Positions 29,062 through 35,634 of a DNA stretch of 36,138 nucleotides are shown piece by piece (the stretch's first letter is position 1; every line of letters begins with the position of its first letter). Location: positions 1-36,138 of the IMG/VR virus record IMGVR_UViG_3300034279_001199, one strand, 5' to 3'. The translations under genes and the position numbers were made by a program. The notes under the pieces were generated by a model. That model made no database searches, was not told the origin of the DNA, and was given only the letters and a program-made list of their open reading frames with translations. This DNA is from a virus.

Positions 29062-30182
29062 CCGCCGGCCAGATCCTCACCTTCGCCACCACCGCCGACT
29101 GGGAAGCGTGGCGCGACACCCTCACCACGTCAATCACCGCCAGCGAGGCAGCGGCGGCAATGCGTCTCAGCCCGTACTGCACGGCGCGAATGCTCCAGCT
29201 CCGCAAGCAGGCGCCGCACCTCGCGGTATTCCCGTCCGGCTCGCAGCTTGCCCGCGGTTCGGCAGCGGAGCGCGACCTGTTCGCCATCTACGCCGGGCGG
29301 ACGGGCGCAGCGGTCGTTCCCAACGGCACGACGGTTTACGCCCACGACTGCGGCTGGCTCTTCGCCACGCCCGACGCTGCGGTGGGAACCGGCGGCGGCC
29401 TGGAGACGAAGCTCGACAGCGTGCGCGGCGCCGCCGCCGCATGGCCCGCCGACGGCACCGAGATCACCGACGTCCGCGCGCAGACCTACGACGCGACCGG
29501 CGAGACAGACCCGCGCCGCTGGATCGTGCGGCCGGACTACTGGGTGCAGGTGCAGATTCAGATGCTTTGCACCGGCTGGCCTTGGGTCGACTTCCTCGTG
29601 CAGTTGATCGGCTTTCAGGAAGTCGAGTATCGCCGCGTGCGAATCCACGCCGAGCCCGCCGAACAGGCCAAGATCCTCGCCTACCTTACCGGCTGGCGCG
29701 CCCGCCACCTTCTCGCCGACGTGATCCCACCGCCGATGCTCGACAGCGACGGCCAGCCGATCGACGACTTCGACGAGCTGGAGCGCATCGCGAAGTGGCG
29801 CTACCCGGAGCGACCCAAGACCCGCGAGATGACCGGCGAAGAACAAGCGTTGGCGCTGGAATACCTCGCGCTCAAGGCAGACGAGGCGCGCATCACGACG
29901 CGCAAGCAGCAGATCCGCGCCTTCTTTGTGGACGCCGCAGCGGACTGCAAGCGGCTGAACGGGGACGGCGTCCGGTTCCGTCAGGACATCAAGAACAAGC
30001 TCACCATCGAACCTGTCAAGGAACCTGCCCCGCGCGAGCATTGGCCGCGCCGCACAAAGCAGCCGCTCCCCAACGGGCAATCCGAATTCGTCATCATCGG
30101 CGGCGTGAACGTGCCGATCGACGGGAGCGACTTCGATCCGGTCGAAGACGGCTGGGAATCGACGCACGGTCAGGACCGCTAA
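29058..30182 (+). CDS. YqaJ-type viral recombination exonuclease
   Basis: 374 residues. The N-terminal part SITASEAAAAMRLSPYCTAR with GSQLARGSAAERDLFAIYA is the family start, followed by the catalytic block WLFATPDAAVG...GLETKLDSV (Asp, then E-x-K) and QVQIQMLCTGWPW with the conserved Gln. The C-terminus is helical (EEQALALEYLALKADEARI). It resembles lambda Exo-type nucleases that resect ends for RecT. The following gene is RecT-like, so the two form a phage recombination pair. Confidence 0.8.
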   Translation: MTAGQILTFATTADWEAWRDTLTTSITASEAAAAMRLSPYCTARMLQLRKQAPHLAVFPSGSQLARGSAAERDLFAIYAGRTGAAVVPNGTTVYAHDCGWLFATPDAAVGTGGGLETKLDSVRGAAAAWPADGTEITDVRAQTYDATGETDPRRWIVRPDYWVQVQIQMLCTGWPWVDFLVQLIGFQEVEYRRVRIHAEPAEQAKILAYLTGWRARHLLADVIPPPMLDSDGQPIDDFDELERIAKWRYPERPKTREMTGEEQALALEYLALKADEARITTRKQQIRAFFVDAAADCKRLNGDGVRFRQDIKNKLTIEPVKEPAPREHWPRRTKQPLPNGQSEFVIIGGVNVPIDGSDFDPVEDGWESTHGQDR

Positions 30183-30204
30183 CAACCACCATCGAGGCTA
30201 CCAA

Positions 30205-31002
30205 ATGAGCAACCAGAACACCGACCTGCAGAAATCCCAAGGCGGCGATCTCTTCGCCCTCGCTCGCGCCGCCGTTGACAACGGCCTCACCCCGAAGGGC
30301 ACGAACCATCAGCAGGCGTACCTCGCGATCGTCACCGGCGCCGAGCTTGGCCTCTCCCCCGCGCAGGCGATGCGCGCCGTGTCGGTCATCCAAGGCAAGA
30401 TCAGCATGAACGCGCAGGCGATGGCTGGTCTTCTCCAGAAGAACGGCGGCGCGCTCGTCTGGCACGAGAACACCGACAAGGCCGCCGACGTTGAGGTCTT
30501 CCTGCCCGCGACTGGTGCGGGGATGCCCCCGAGCCGCGCCCGCGTCCGCTTTACGATCGAGCAAGCCAAGCAGGCTGGCCTCAACAGCGGCGTGTGGCGG
30601 TCCTACCCTATGGCAATGCTCGCCAACCGCGCGATGTCGCAGGCGTGCCGTATGGCTGCGCCCAGCACTTTCATGGGCGTCTATGACCCCGAGGAGATCG
30701 ACAGCCTCGGCGAGCGTCCGCGCACCGTCAGCGCAACCGGCCCCGGCATCGCCTCCGTGGGCTACGACACGATCCCCGAGGCGCCGCAGATCGAGGCTGC
30801 GCCGCCGCTGCCTCCGAAGGTCGAGGCAATGCGCGCTCGCTTGGAGGCAAACGGCTGGCTCCCCGACGCCATCGCACACCTCGGAGAGCCCGCCGGGTGG
30901 AACCTCGCCGACGTTGCGGCGTGGGGCAAGGCGCGGCGCGAGGAGATCGAAGCGGCTGCGGCGAAGGTGGCGGCCTTTGGTGAGTCGGGGGGTGAGGAGT
31001 GA
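30205..31002 (+). CDS. recT: RecT-like single-strand annealing protein
   Basis: 265 residues. GTNHQQAYLAIVTGAELGLSPAQAMRAVSVIQGKI with NAQAMAGLLQKNGG is the hallmark of RecT family annealing proteins in phages, followed by a beta region and YPMAMLANRAMSQACRMA. The C-terminal ~80 residues are Pro/Ala-rich with a helical tail, as often. It would anneal strands resected by the YqaJ nuclease. GAGG ribosome site; the downstream gene overlaps by GTGA. Confidence 0.85.
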   Translation: MSNQNTDLQKSQGGDLFALARAAVDNGLTPKGTNHQQAYLAIVTGAELGLSPAQAMRAVSVIQGKISMNAQAMAGLLQKNGGALVWHENTDKAADVEVFLPATGAGMPPSRARVRFTIEQAKQAGLNSGVWRSYPMAMLANRAMSQACRMAAPSTFMGVYDPEEIDSLGERPRTVSATGPGIASVGYDTIPEAPQIEAAPPLPPKVEAMRARLEANGWLPDAIAHLGEPAGWNLADVAAWGKARREEIEAAAAKVAAFGESGGEE

Positions 31003-31415
31003 TCACCGTCCAGATCCCGGCCGCGATCCGCGTGTGTTCGCCCGTCATGTTCCTTGGTCATCCTGGCGTCGTCGTGGCGACAGACAACCGCGCGCCTACC
31101 GACCGCATGGGTGAGTGGGTCGTACAGTGGTCAGACGATGGCCCTGACGAGTACATGGCGTTTTGTGGCTCCACGGTCTCCGTGGCATCGGCTGACCTCG
31201 CCCTCATCATCTCCGACCCCACCGGAGCCGCGCATCTGGCGTGGTGGCTGCTCTACGCCGTTCGCTGGACCATGACCGAGCACGCCGCACGCATCGAAGC
31301 GATGGGTTGGACGCTCGCCGGCTATCAGGCGGCGATCGACTGCGCGGCGCGCGGGCTTCCTGCGGACATCGAGCGGTTGCGCGATTACGCGCTGCGGGTG
31401 GTGTCCAATGGGTGA
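30999..31415 (+). CDS. hypothetical protein
   Basis: 138 residues from a GTG overlapping the recT stop (GTGA). The N-terminal half is beta-type (VVVATDNRAPTDRMGEWVVQ, WSDDGPDEYMAF) and the C-terminal half helical (LAWWLLYAVRWTMTEHAARI). It overlaps the next gene by 8 bp. The family is not recognised; it lies between RecT and zinc-ribbon proteins. Confidence 0.65.
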   Translation: MITVQIPAAIRVCSPVMFLGHPGVVVATDNRAPTDRMGEWVVQWSDDGPDEYMAFCGSTVSVASADLALIISDPTGAAHLAWWLLYAVRWTMTEHAARIEAMGWTLAGYQAAIDCAARGLPADIERLRDYALRVVSNG

Positions 31416-31698
31416 ATCGCGCTGGACGATCTGCGGCGGATGCCTTGCGCCCGTCAACGTCGAGGTGACCGAGGCTGACGAGCATGCCGGCCGCGGGTGG
31501 ATGTACTCGTGTCCCGCCTGCGGCTGGATGACGGAGGAGACGCCGTCAAAGCTGTCGGAACACTTCGATCCGCCGACCGCGCTCGACAACCTTGCGAGGC
31601 TGGGCGCTGTGCTCGGCCGGCTTGCCGAAAGCGAGGCGCTGCCGAGGTCTGGCCGTGACGCTTGCCGCCTGCTGGCCGGCCTGGGGCGCCCGTCATGA
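31408..31698 (+). CDS. zinc-ribbon protein
   Basis: 96 residues. CGGC near residue 9 (WTICGGCLAPVNV) and CPAC near residue 35 (MYSCPACGWMTEE) make a treble-clef or ribbon type zinc site; a helical C-terminal half follows (LARLGAVLGRLAESEALPR). Such small zinc proteins are common in phage early operons and can bind DNA or RNA polymerase. Coupled on both sides. Confidence 0.65.
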   Translation: MGESRWTICGGCLAPVNVEVTEADEHAGRGWMYSCPACGWMTEETPSKLSEHFDPPTALDNLARLGAVLGRLAESEALPRSGRDACRLLAGLGRPS

Positions 31699-32072
31699 AC
31701 CCCGCGATCTGGCACGCCCTTACCCCCAACGCCGACAGCGTGGGCCTTACCCTCCAGCAGCACGCGACCGAAGACCGCCGAGCCGCACGAGTCGCCGTTC
31801 GCAAGCTCACCACGACCGAGGCCCGCCTTGACCTCGCGCACCTCGGGGGCATGGCGCTGGAGATCGACCGCCAAATCGCAACGCAGCCCCGGCGGCTGGC
31901 AAAGCGTTGGCGCTGGTCCATCCGTGCCGCTGACCGGCTCCTGACGAGCCTCCAACGCGCTCCGGTTGCGCCGGTCGTGTCTGCGCCTGCCCAGGTTGTC
32001 TGCGTGCCCGTGGGGGCTGCTACGGGCTCCAGCGTGGTGTTCGTGCAAATGAAGTCGAAGGTGCGGCGGTGA
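31695..32072 (+). CDS. hypothetical basic helical protein
   Basis: 125 residues from the ATG at 31695, overlapping the upstream stop. Mostly helix in the first 90 residues (TTTEARLDLAHLGGMALEID, RQIATQPRRLAKRWRWSIRA), basic, with a Val/Pro-rich beta-type tail (APAQVVCVPVGAATGSSVVF). Its stop overlaps the methyltransferase GTG. Unknown function. Confidence 0.6.
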   Translation: MNPAIWHALTPNADSVGLTLQQHATEDRRAARVAVRKLTTTEARLDLAHLGGMALEIDRQIATQPRRLAKRWRWSIRAADRLLTSLQRAPVAPVVSAPAQVVCVPVGAATGSSVVFVQMKSKVRR

Positions 32073-32649
32073 GCCCCCGTGTCCCGTTCCAGCGCATCGA
32101 AGGCGATGCGTACTACACGCCCGACGATGTGGCGGCGGCGTGCGTCCGCGCCATCGCGCCCCGCCTGCTTGCCGGTGACCCGCCGCTGATCATCGAGCCC
32201 AGTGCAGGCGGCGGCGCCTTCATCCGTGCGGTCAACGCGATCGGGCTGGATGACACCTACGCGATCGACATCAACGGCGACGCGGCCGGGCTCGGCCTCG
32301 CCACCACGTACAGCGTCGGCGACTTCGCGATGCTCGACATCGAGCCGCCGGCCTGCCGGACTTGGGTGATCGGCAACCCGCCCTACAGCCATGCACAAAG
32401 GCACGTCGAGCGCGCGCGATCTCGCTCGCGATGCCGGAGCGCGGCGAGTCTGGCGGTGTCGCGTTCCTGCTGCGGCTCGCCATGCTTGAAGGCAAGGGCC
32501 GCGCGTCGTTCTGGAGCGCCTACCCGCCAACCGAGGTTCACATTCTGACCCGTCGCCCATCGTTCACGGGCGGCAAAACCGACTCTTGCGCCTATGCGTT
32601 CTTCGTGTGGTGTGCTGGCGAGCGCGAGCCGCTTCGGTGGATCCCATGA
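32069..32649 (+). pseudogene. DNA methyltransferase (N6-adenine or N4-cytosine type), frameshifted
   Basis: Two frames join into one protein of about 193 residues. From the GTG at 32069: YYTPDDVAAACVRAI, motif I LIIEPSAGGGAFIRA and motif IV VIGNPPYSHAQRHVER. After about 32418 the fitting sequence, ISLAMPERGESGGVAFLLRL through REPLRWIP, is in the next frame and ends at 32649. Motif I and the NPPY site are typical of amino-methyltransferases. The shift lies in an eight-base CG run at 32411-32418; two bases too many would explain it. This could be a broken gene, a slippage-controlled (phase-variable) switch or a read error. The ATGA overlap with the next gene fits the second frame. Confidence 0.75.
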
Positions 32650-33095
32650 TCACGATCGCGATTCCCGGCCGCCCACCCACGTACCGCCGAGCGCGGAGCA
32701 AGGGCGCGATCCGCTTCCAAGACAAGGCCACGATCGCCGACCGGCAACGCATCTCCGCAGCCGTCGCCAGCGTCGAACCCTGCCCACCCGGCGCGCTCGC
32801 AGTGGACATCGTCGCGATCTGGCCAGCCGCCGCAGCCCGCAGCAAGGCGCGCAAGGGCCAGCCGCGACCCGTCATCGTCGAGTGGCGCGACCAAGACCCC
32901 GACGCCGACAACGTGGCGAAGGGCGTTTTGGACGGACTGCAAGCCGCTGGATGGCTGGACGAAGACAACCGCGTGGTGCGGCTGACTGCCTGCACCCTGA
33001 CCACCAACCAGCACGGGGCTGGCTGCACGCTCGTCACCGTGTCCAACCTTCTGCCCGACGCCGCAAGCGTCGCGCTTTCGTTGAGGACCGCATGA
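32646..33095 (+). CDS. rusA: RusA-family Holliday junction resolvase
   Basis: 149 residues from the ATG at 32646, overlapping the methyltransferase stop. Family marks: TIAIPGRPPTYRRARSKG with basic loop, then the catalytic stretch RDQDPDADNVAKGVLDGL (Asp-x-Asp-Asn, Lys, Asp) and GWLDEDNRVVRL (acidic pair). It resolves branched DNA left from recombination and replication before packaging. With YqaJ and RecT it completes a recombination set in this operon. Confidence 0.85.
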   Translation: MITIAIPGRPPTYRRARSKGAIRFQDKATIADRQRISAAVASVEPCPPGALAVDIVAIWPAAAARSKARKGQPRPVIVEWRDQDPDADNVAKGVLDGLQAAGWLDEDNRVVRLTACTLTTNQHGAGCTLVTVSNLLPDAASVALSLRTA

Positions 33096-34000
33096 GCGCC
33101 CTCCTGCCCCACCTCCGAACCGCCCGCACCCCTGCCGAGCTGGTCCGCCTGTCCGGCCTGCCTCACCCCGAGGTCGTTGCCGAGCTCCGCAGACTCGGCC
33201 GCCAGATCGTCGAGATCAAACCCACCACCATCCACGACCGGGCGATCCGGTACCGGGCCACGAATGACGCACCTCCAGCACGAGATCCTGCACGCGCTCC
33301 GAAGCCTCCCGAAAGGCGAGACGCTGACAGCCATCCAGATCCGTCGCCGGTGTCCGTCGATCTCGCCCAGCCTCGCGCCCGAGACGCTGACGAGGATGAT
33401 CGAGGCGACCGAGGGAGTGAGGCTCGCCGAGCCGCCGCGGGCCTCGCCGAGCGGGCGGACCGTGTTCGCCGCGCGATGGGCGCTGTCTCGGTAGCCGATG
33501 ATCCCGCGCTCGACTCCATGATCGCCGCGATCCGCCGGGCGCTCGCGGACGGAGAGTATCGAACCGTCTCCGCCATCACGGCCATCATCTGCGAGCATCG
33601 CGGCCCGACAAGGCGCGAGGCCGTTGACAAGGCGATGCGTGTCATGTACCAACGCCGCTTTCTGCGCAAGCTTCCGAGCGGACCGGCGCGCGCAGACCTC
33701 CGCGTCGGTGGAGCGCCGTCGCAAGCGTGGGCGCTGTCGGTCAGAGGCCGAGCGTGGCAGGGCTCGGTGCACATCATGGCCCGCAAGCGTGCGCTGCTGG
33801 CGCTGCTGGCCGCCGCTGGCCCGCTGACGACGAACGACTGCGAACCGGTGATGACCGGGCTGACCAAAAACCGGTGGCTCGGCATCCTGCTGGAGCTGCG
33901 CAAGGCTGGGCAAGTCGAGGTCGTTGGCGCGACTCACGTTGCCGACGACACCGGACGGCTTCGACCGGCGCATCTTTGGGGCGCTGTTGGCTCGCTCTGA
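33092..34000 (+). CDS. open frame with winged-helix segments; probably more than one gene
   Basis: The frame from the ATG at 33092 (overlapping the rusA stop) stays open for 303 codons. Residues 1-57 look like a winged helix (TPAELVRLSGLPHPEVVAEL, then GRQIVEIKPTT). Residues ~58-128 are Arg/Asp/Pro-rich, like a shadow frame. From ATG 33476 (MGAVSVADDPALDSM) natural sequence returns with two more winged-helix-like parts: LADGEYRTVSAITAIICEHR...MYQRRFLRKLP and KRALLALLAAAGPLTTNDCE...LRKAGQVEVVG. The middle overlaps a better-looking gene in another frame (33264-33494). I think this is gene 33092-~33265 and gene 33476-34000, with an indel hiding the first stop. Confidence 0.5.
   Translation: MSALLPHLRTARTPAELVRLSGLPHPEVVAELRRLGRQIVEIKPTTIHDRAIRYRATNDAPPARDPARAPKPPERRDADSHPDPSPVSVDLAQPRARDADEDDRGDRGSEARRAAAGLAERADRVRRAMGAVSVADDPALDSMIAAIRRALADGEYRTVSAITAIICEHRGPTRREAVDKAMRVMYQRRFLRKLPSGPARADLRVGGAPSQAWALSVRGRAWQGSVHIMARKRALLALLAAAGPLTTNDCEPVMTGLTKNRWLGILLELRKAGQVEVVGATHVADDTGRLRPAHLWGAVGSL
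33264..33494 (+). CDS. small winged-helix protein
   Basis: 76 residues, MTHLQHEILHALRSLPKGET at the start: helix, LTAIQIRRRCPSISPSLAPE as turn and recognition helix, and a wing with VRLAEPPRASPSGRTVFAAR. Composition and the ATGA sequence at its start resemble real coupled genes in this operon, while the other open frame over it looks artificial. If real, it is one of three or four successive winged-helix proteins. Confidence 0.55.
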   Translation: MTHLQHEILHALRSLPKGETLTAIQIRRRCPSISPSLAPETLTRMIEATEGVRLAEPPRASPSGRTVFAARWALSR

Positions 34001-34199
34001 GCCCCTACGCCACGCCCGAGGCTGCTACTGGTGCGGCCACCTCGGCAGCGTCGAGCCCGTGCGGTTTACGCTGCCGGCGGCCTGTGATGCCCCACCGTCG
34101 CCGCTCGTCTGCGGCTGGCGGTGCGGGGATGGGCTGGCGGCTTGGGCGGATCGGCTGGTCGTCAGCGTCGAACGCGCGGCGTTGGCAGCAGGGCTCTGA
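33987..34199 (+). CDS. small zinc-binding protein, last gene of the operon
   Basis: About 70 residues from a TTG at 33987 behind GGGGCG, overlapping the end of the previous frame; a longer start at 33924 is possible. Cysteines in CYWCGHLG and later in LVCGWRCGDG give a four-Cys zinc site. The rest is helical (AAWADRLVVSVERAALAAGL). It ends nine bases before the shared terminator. Start uncertain. Confidence 0.45.
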   Translation: MARSEPLRHARGCYWCGHLGSVEPVRFTLPAACDAPPSPLVCGWRCGDGLAAWADRLVVSVERAALAAGL

Positions 34200-34207
34200 C
34201 GCAGAAA

Positions 34208-34245
34208 ACCCGCCCTAAGAACGCATCGTGGAGAGGCGGGCGGGT
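34208..34245 (-). terminator. terminator of the wrapped late operon
   Basis: On the minus strand ACCCGCC (34245-34239) pairs with GGCGGGT (34214-34208), followed by TTTTC. The loop is 24 bases, so the hairpin is not compact, but the stem end joined to a T run is typical. It lies between the last gene of the plus operon (34199) and the last minus gene (34268) and may serve both directions. Confidence 0.55.
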
Positions 34246-34267
34246 CTACTGCTGGCGGTCTACTCGG

Positions 34268-34537
34268 TCACGCGCCGGGCGACCAGCCGCCGCCAGCGAA
34301 CACGAACGAGCCGCCGATCTCGCCGTCAGGCCCGAACACCTGGGCGCCACCACGCGCGCGAAGGCTGGCGTAGGTCTCGCCCTCGATTGCGGTCGGCGGT
34401 GCAGGGATCGTCGGGACGGGCGGAGGCGCGGGCGGCTCGTGGCGCTCACCTTCGGGAATCGCGTCGAGGCCGGCGGCGAGCGCGTTGCAGGCGGAGCCGA
34501 TGGCGTAGAGGAAGGCGACGATCAGGAACTTCGGCAT
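34268..34537 (-). CDS. secreted proline-rich small protein, candidate spanin part
   Basis: 89 residues from the ATG at 34537 with GAGGTGCCC upstream. A signal-type start MPKFLIVAFLYAIGSACNAL is followed by a proline-rich stretch, HEPPAPPPVPTIPAPPTA, and a beta-type tail. The C in GSAC is a weak lipobox. Proline-rich short exported proteins near endolysins are typical of outer-membrane spanins; with the better lipobox protein at 358-621 there are two candidates, so the role remains open. Confidence 0.5.
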   Translation of the reverse strand: MPKFLIVAFLYAIGSACNALAAGLDAIPEGERHEPPAPPPVPTIPAPPTAIEGETYASLRARGGAQVFGPDGEIGGSFVFAGGGWSPGA

Positions 34538-34544
34538 GGGCACC

Positions 34545-34928
34545 TCAGGAGGAGTGACGGACATCAACACAAGCAGAGCAGAACTTGACCAACTGGTCGG
34601 ACTTCTGCGCGGTCGTCAGGCCGGACCACCAAGACGCCGCGCTGTTCGTCCAAGGGCTCCCGCTCGGAGCGGACGCGAGCGCCGCGAAGATGGAGTCAAC
34701 GGCCGACAGCGAGCCGGTTCCGGCAAGGTACTTCGCGCCGGCGCGGCGAATGTCGTCGACCAGATCGAGCGTGGCATTCGACGTTGCCCACTTGCTGGCG
34801 TCGGTGCCGCAGACCTCGGACGGGTACAGGCGCCCGAGGCTGCATCCGGTGTGGAAGCCCGGCCCGCTGCGGTGCATGGTCACGAAGCCGTTGTGGTCGC
34901 TCGTTCCGTCGTTGATGCTGCTACCCAT
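34545..34928 (-). CDS. hypothetical late protein
   Basis: 127 residues from the ATG at 34928, behind GAGGGGAACAAC. It reads MGSSINDGTSDHNGFVTMHR, rich in Ser/Gly/Asp with a few cysteines (TGCSLGRLYPSEVCG, KFCSACVDVRHSS). No signal peptide or membrane segment. It lies within the lysis-end of the late operon, between two membrane or exported proteins. It might be a small virion protein. Not recognised. Confidence 0.55.
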   Translation of the reverse strand: MGSSINDGTSDHNGFVTMHRSGPGFHTGCSLGRLYPSEVCGTDASKWATSNATLDLVDDIRRAGAKYLAGTGSLSAVDSIFAALASAPSGSPWTNSAASWWSGLTTAQKSDQLVKFCSACVDVRHSS

Positions 34929-35256
34929 GTTGTTCCCCTCGGAGCGCGTCGAGCGCGCCTTGTGATGTGCGCTGGATGACGCGCACCGCTGAGTATCCGC
35001 GTTGGGCCGCAATAAACAGCGGGTCAAGGTAGGGATGCACCGGCAGATCCGCCACAGCCTTGTCGAACTGGTCGGCCGCGATCCCGACGAGCCGCAGCTC
35101 TTCGACGTGGTAGGCAATCATCTTGAGGCACACCGCGTGCTCGCGCGCCTCTGCCGCCGCGCGCCGCTGCTCTGCGACGATCCACAGCACCAGCACCACG
35201 GCCAACACTGCCGACGTGAAGCACGCGCCTGCAATATGCAATGCTTCTAGCGTCAT
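34921..35256 (-). CDS. membrane protein with single N-terminal segment, candidate inner-membrane spanin
   Basis: 111 residues from the ATG at 35256. One hydrophobic helix near the N-terminus (AGACFTSAVLAVVLVLWIVA) followed by a long charged helix, EQRRAAAEAREHAVCLKMIA. This Rz-like layout (short cytoplasmic start, one membrane segment, periplasmic coiled coil) fits an i-spanin. A longer start at 35307 is possible but neither ATG has a ribosome site; the 35256 start is reached by coupling from a tiny ORF (35279-35253). Overlaps the next gene by 8 bp. Confidence 0.5.
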   Translation of the reverse strand: MTLEALHIAGACFTSAVLAVVLVLWIVAEQRRAAAEAREHAVCLKMIAYHVEELRLVGIAADQFDKAVADLPVHPYLDPLFIAAQRGYSAVRVIQRTSQGALDALRGEQHG

Positions 35257-35279
35257 AGTCTGGTGCAGGCTGTTCGCAT
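35253..35279 (-). CDS. eight-codon leader ORF
   Basis: ATG at 35279 behind GAGGGGGGCCGCCC encodes only MRTACTRL, and its TGA overlaps the ATG of the membrane protein gene at 35256 (ATGA). That downstream gene lacks a ribosome site of its own, so the mini-ORF could bring ribosomes to it. The function would be translational control rather than a peptide. Chance occurrence cannot be excluded. Confidence 0.35.
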   Translation of the reverse strand: MRTACTRL

Positions 35280-35328
35280 GGGCGGCCCCCCTCGTACCGT
35301 TTACCATGTTCGCGATACGTGTGCCTGC

Positions 35329-35634
35329 TTACCTCTTGGCTGGTGGCGCCGCCTCGCGGGCCTCGCGCTCGTCGCGTTCGCGGATCGCGTCGGCGATGGC
35401 CACCCGCTGTTCGAGCGTCGTGATGCGGACAGCAAGCCCGCCGATCTCGGTCCTCATCGACGTATCCAGCGTTTCGATCCGCGCTTGGATGGACGTCGTG
35501 CCGGTGTAGACCTGCCACGCCAGCACAATCACGGCGAGGGCTCCAGCGCCGCCTTTGGCGACCAGCTCCACCAGCGGGCCGAGGGCTGCCAGCGTGTCGA
35601 CTTTGGGCGGGGGCATGGGTGCGTCTTCAGCCAT
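35329..35634 (-). CDS. holin-like or spanin-like membrane protein
   Basis: 101 residues from the ATG at 35634 overlapping the endolysin stop. One transmembrane segment at residues ~28-45 (GGAGALAVIVLAWQVY) and then a coiled coil (ARIETLDTSMRTEIGGLAVRITTLEQRV) with a charged end. Directly after the endolysin, this is where holins stand; the single segment plus coiled coil also resembles Rz. No sequence match settles the choice. Confidence 0.55.
   Translation of the reverse strand: MAEDAPMPPPKVDTLAALGPLVELVAKGGAGALAVIVLAWQVYTGTTSIQARIETLDTSMRTEIGGLAVRITTLEQRVAIADAIRERDEREAREAAPPAKR

Noticed and set aside
29130-30185. Minus-strand frame of 351 codons opposite the YqaJ nuclease
   Set aside because: The plus strand carries clear nuclease motifs; the antisense frame has no motif or ribosome site.
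32564-33973. Minus-strand frame of 469 codons opposite rusA and the winged-helix genes
   Set aside because: Antisense to recognisable RusA and to coupled genes; residues are low-information and Arg-rich.
34921-35307. Longer start at 35307 for the single-pass membrane protein
   Set aside because: Not excluded, but it has no ribosome site and adds a polar stretch before the membrane segment; the coupled start at 35256 is preferred.
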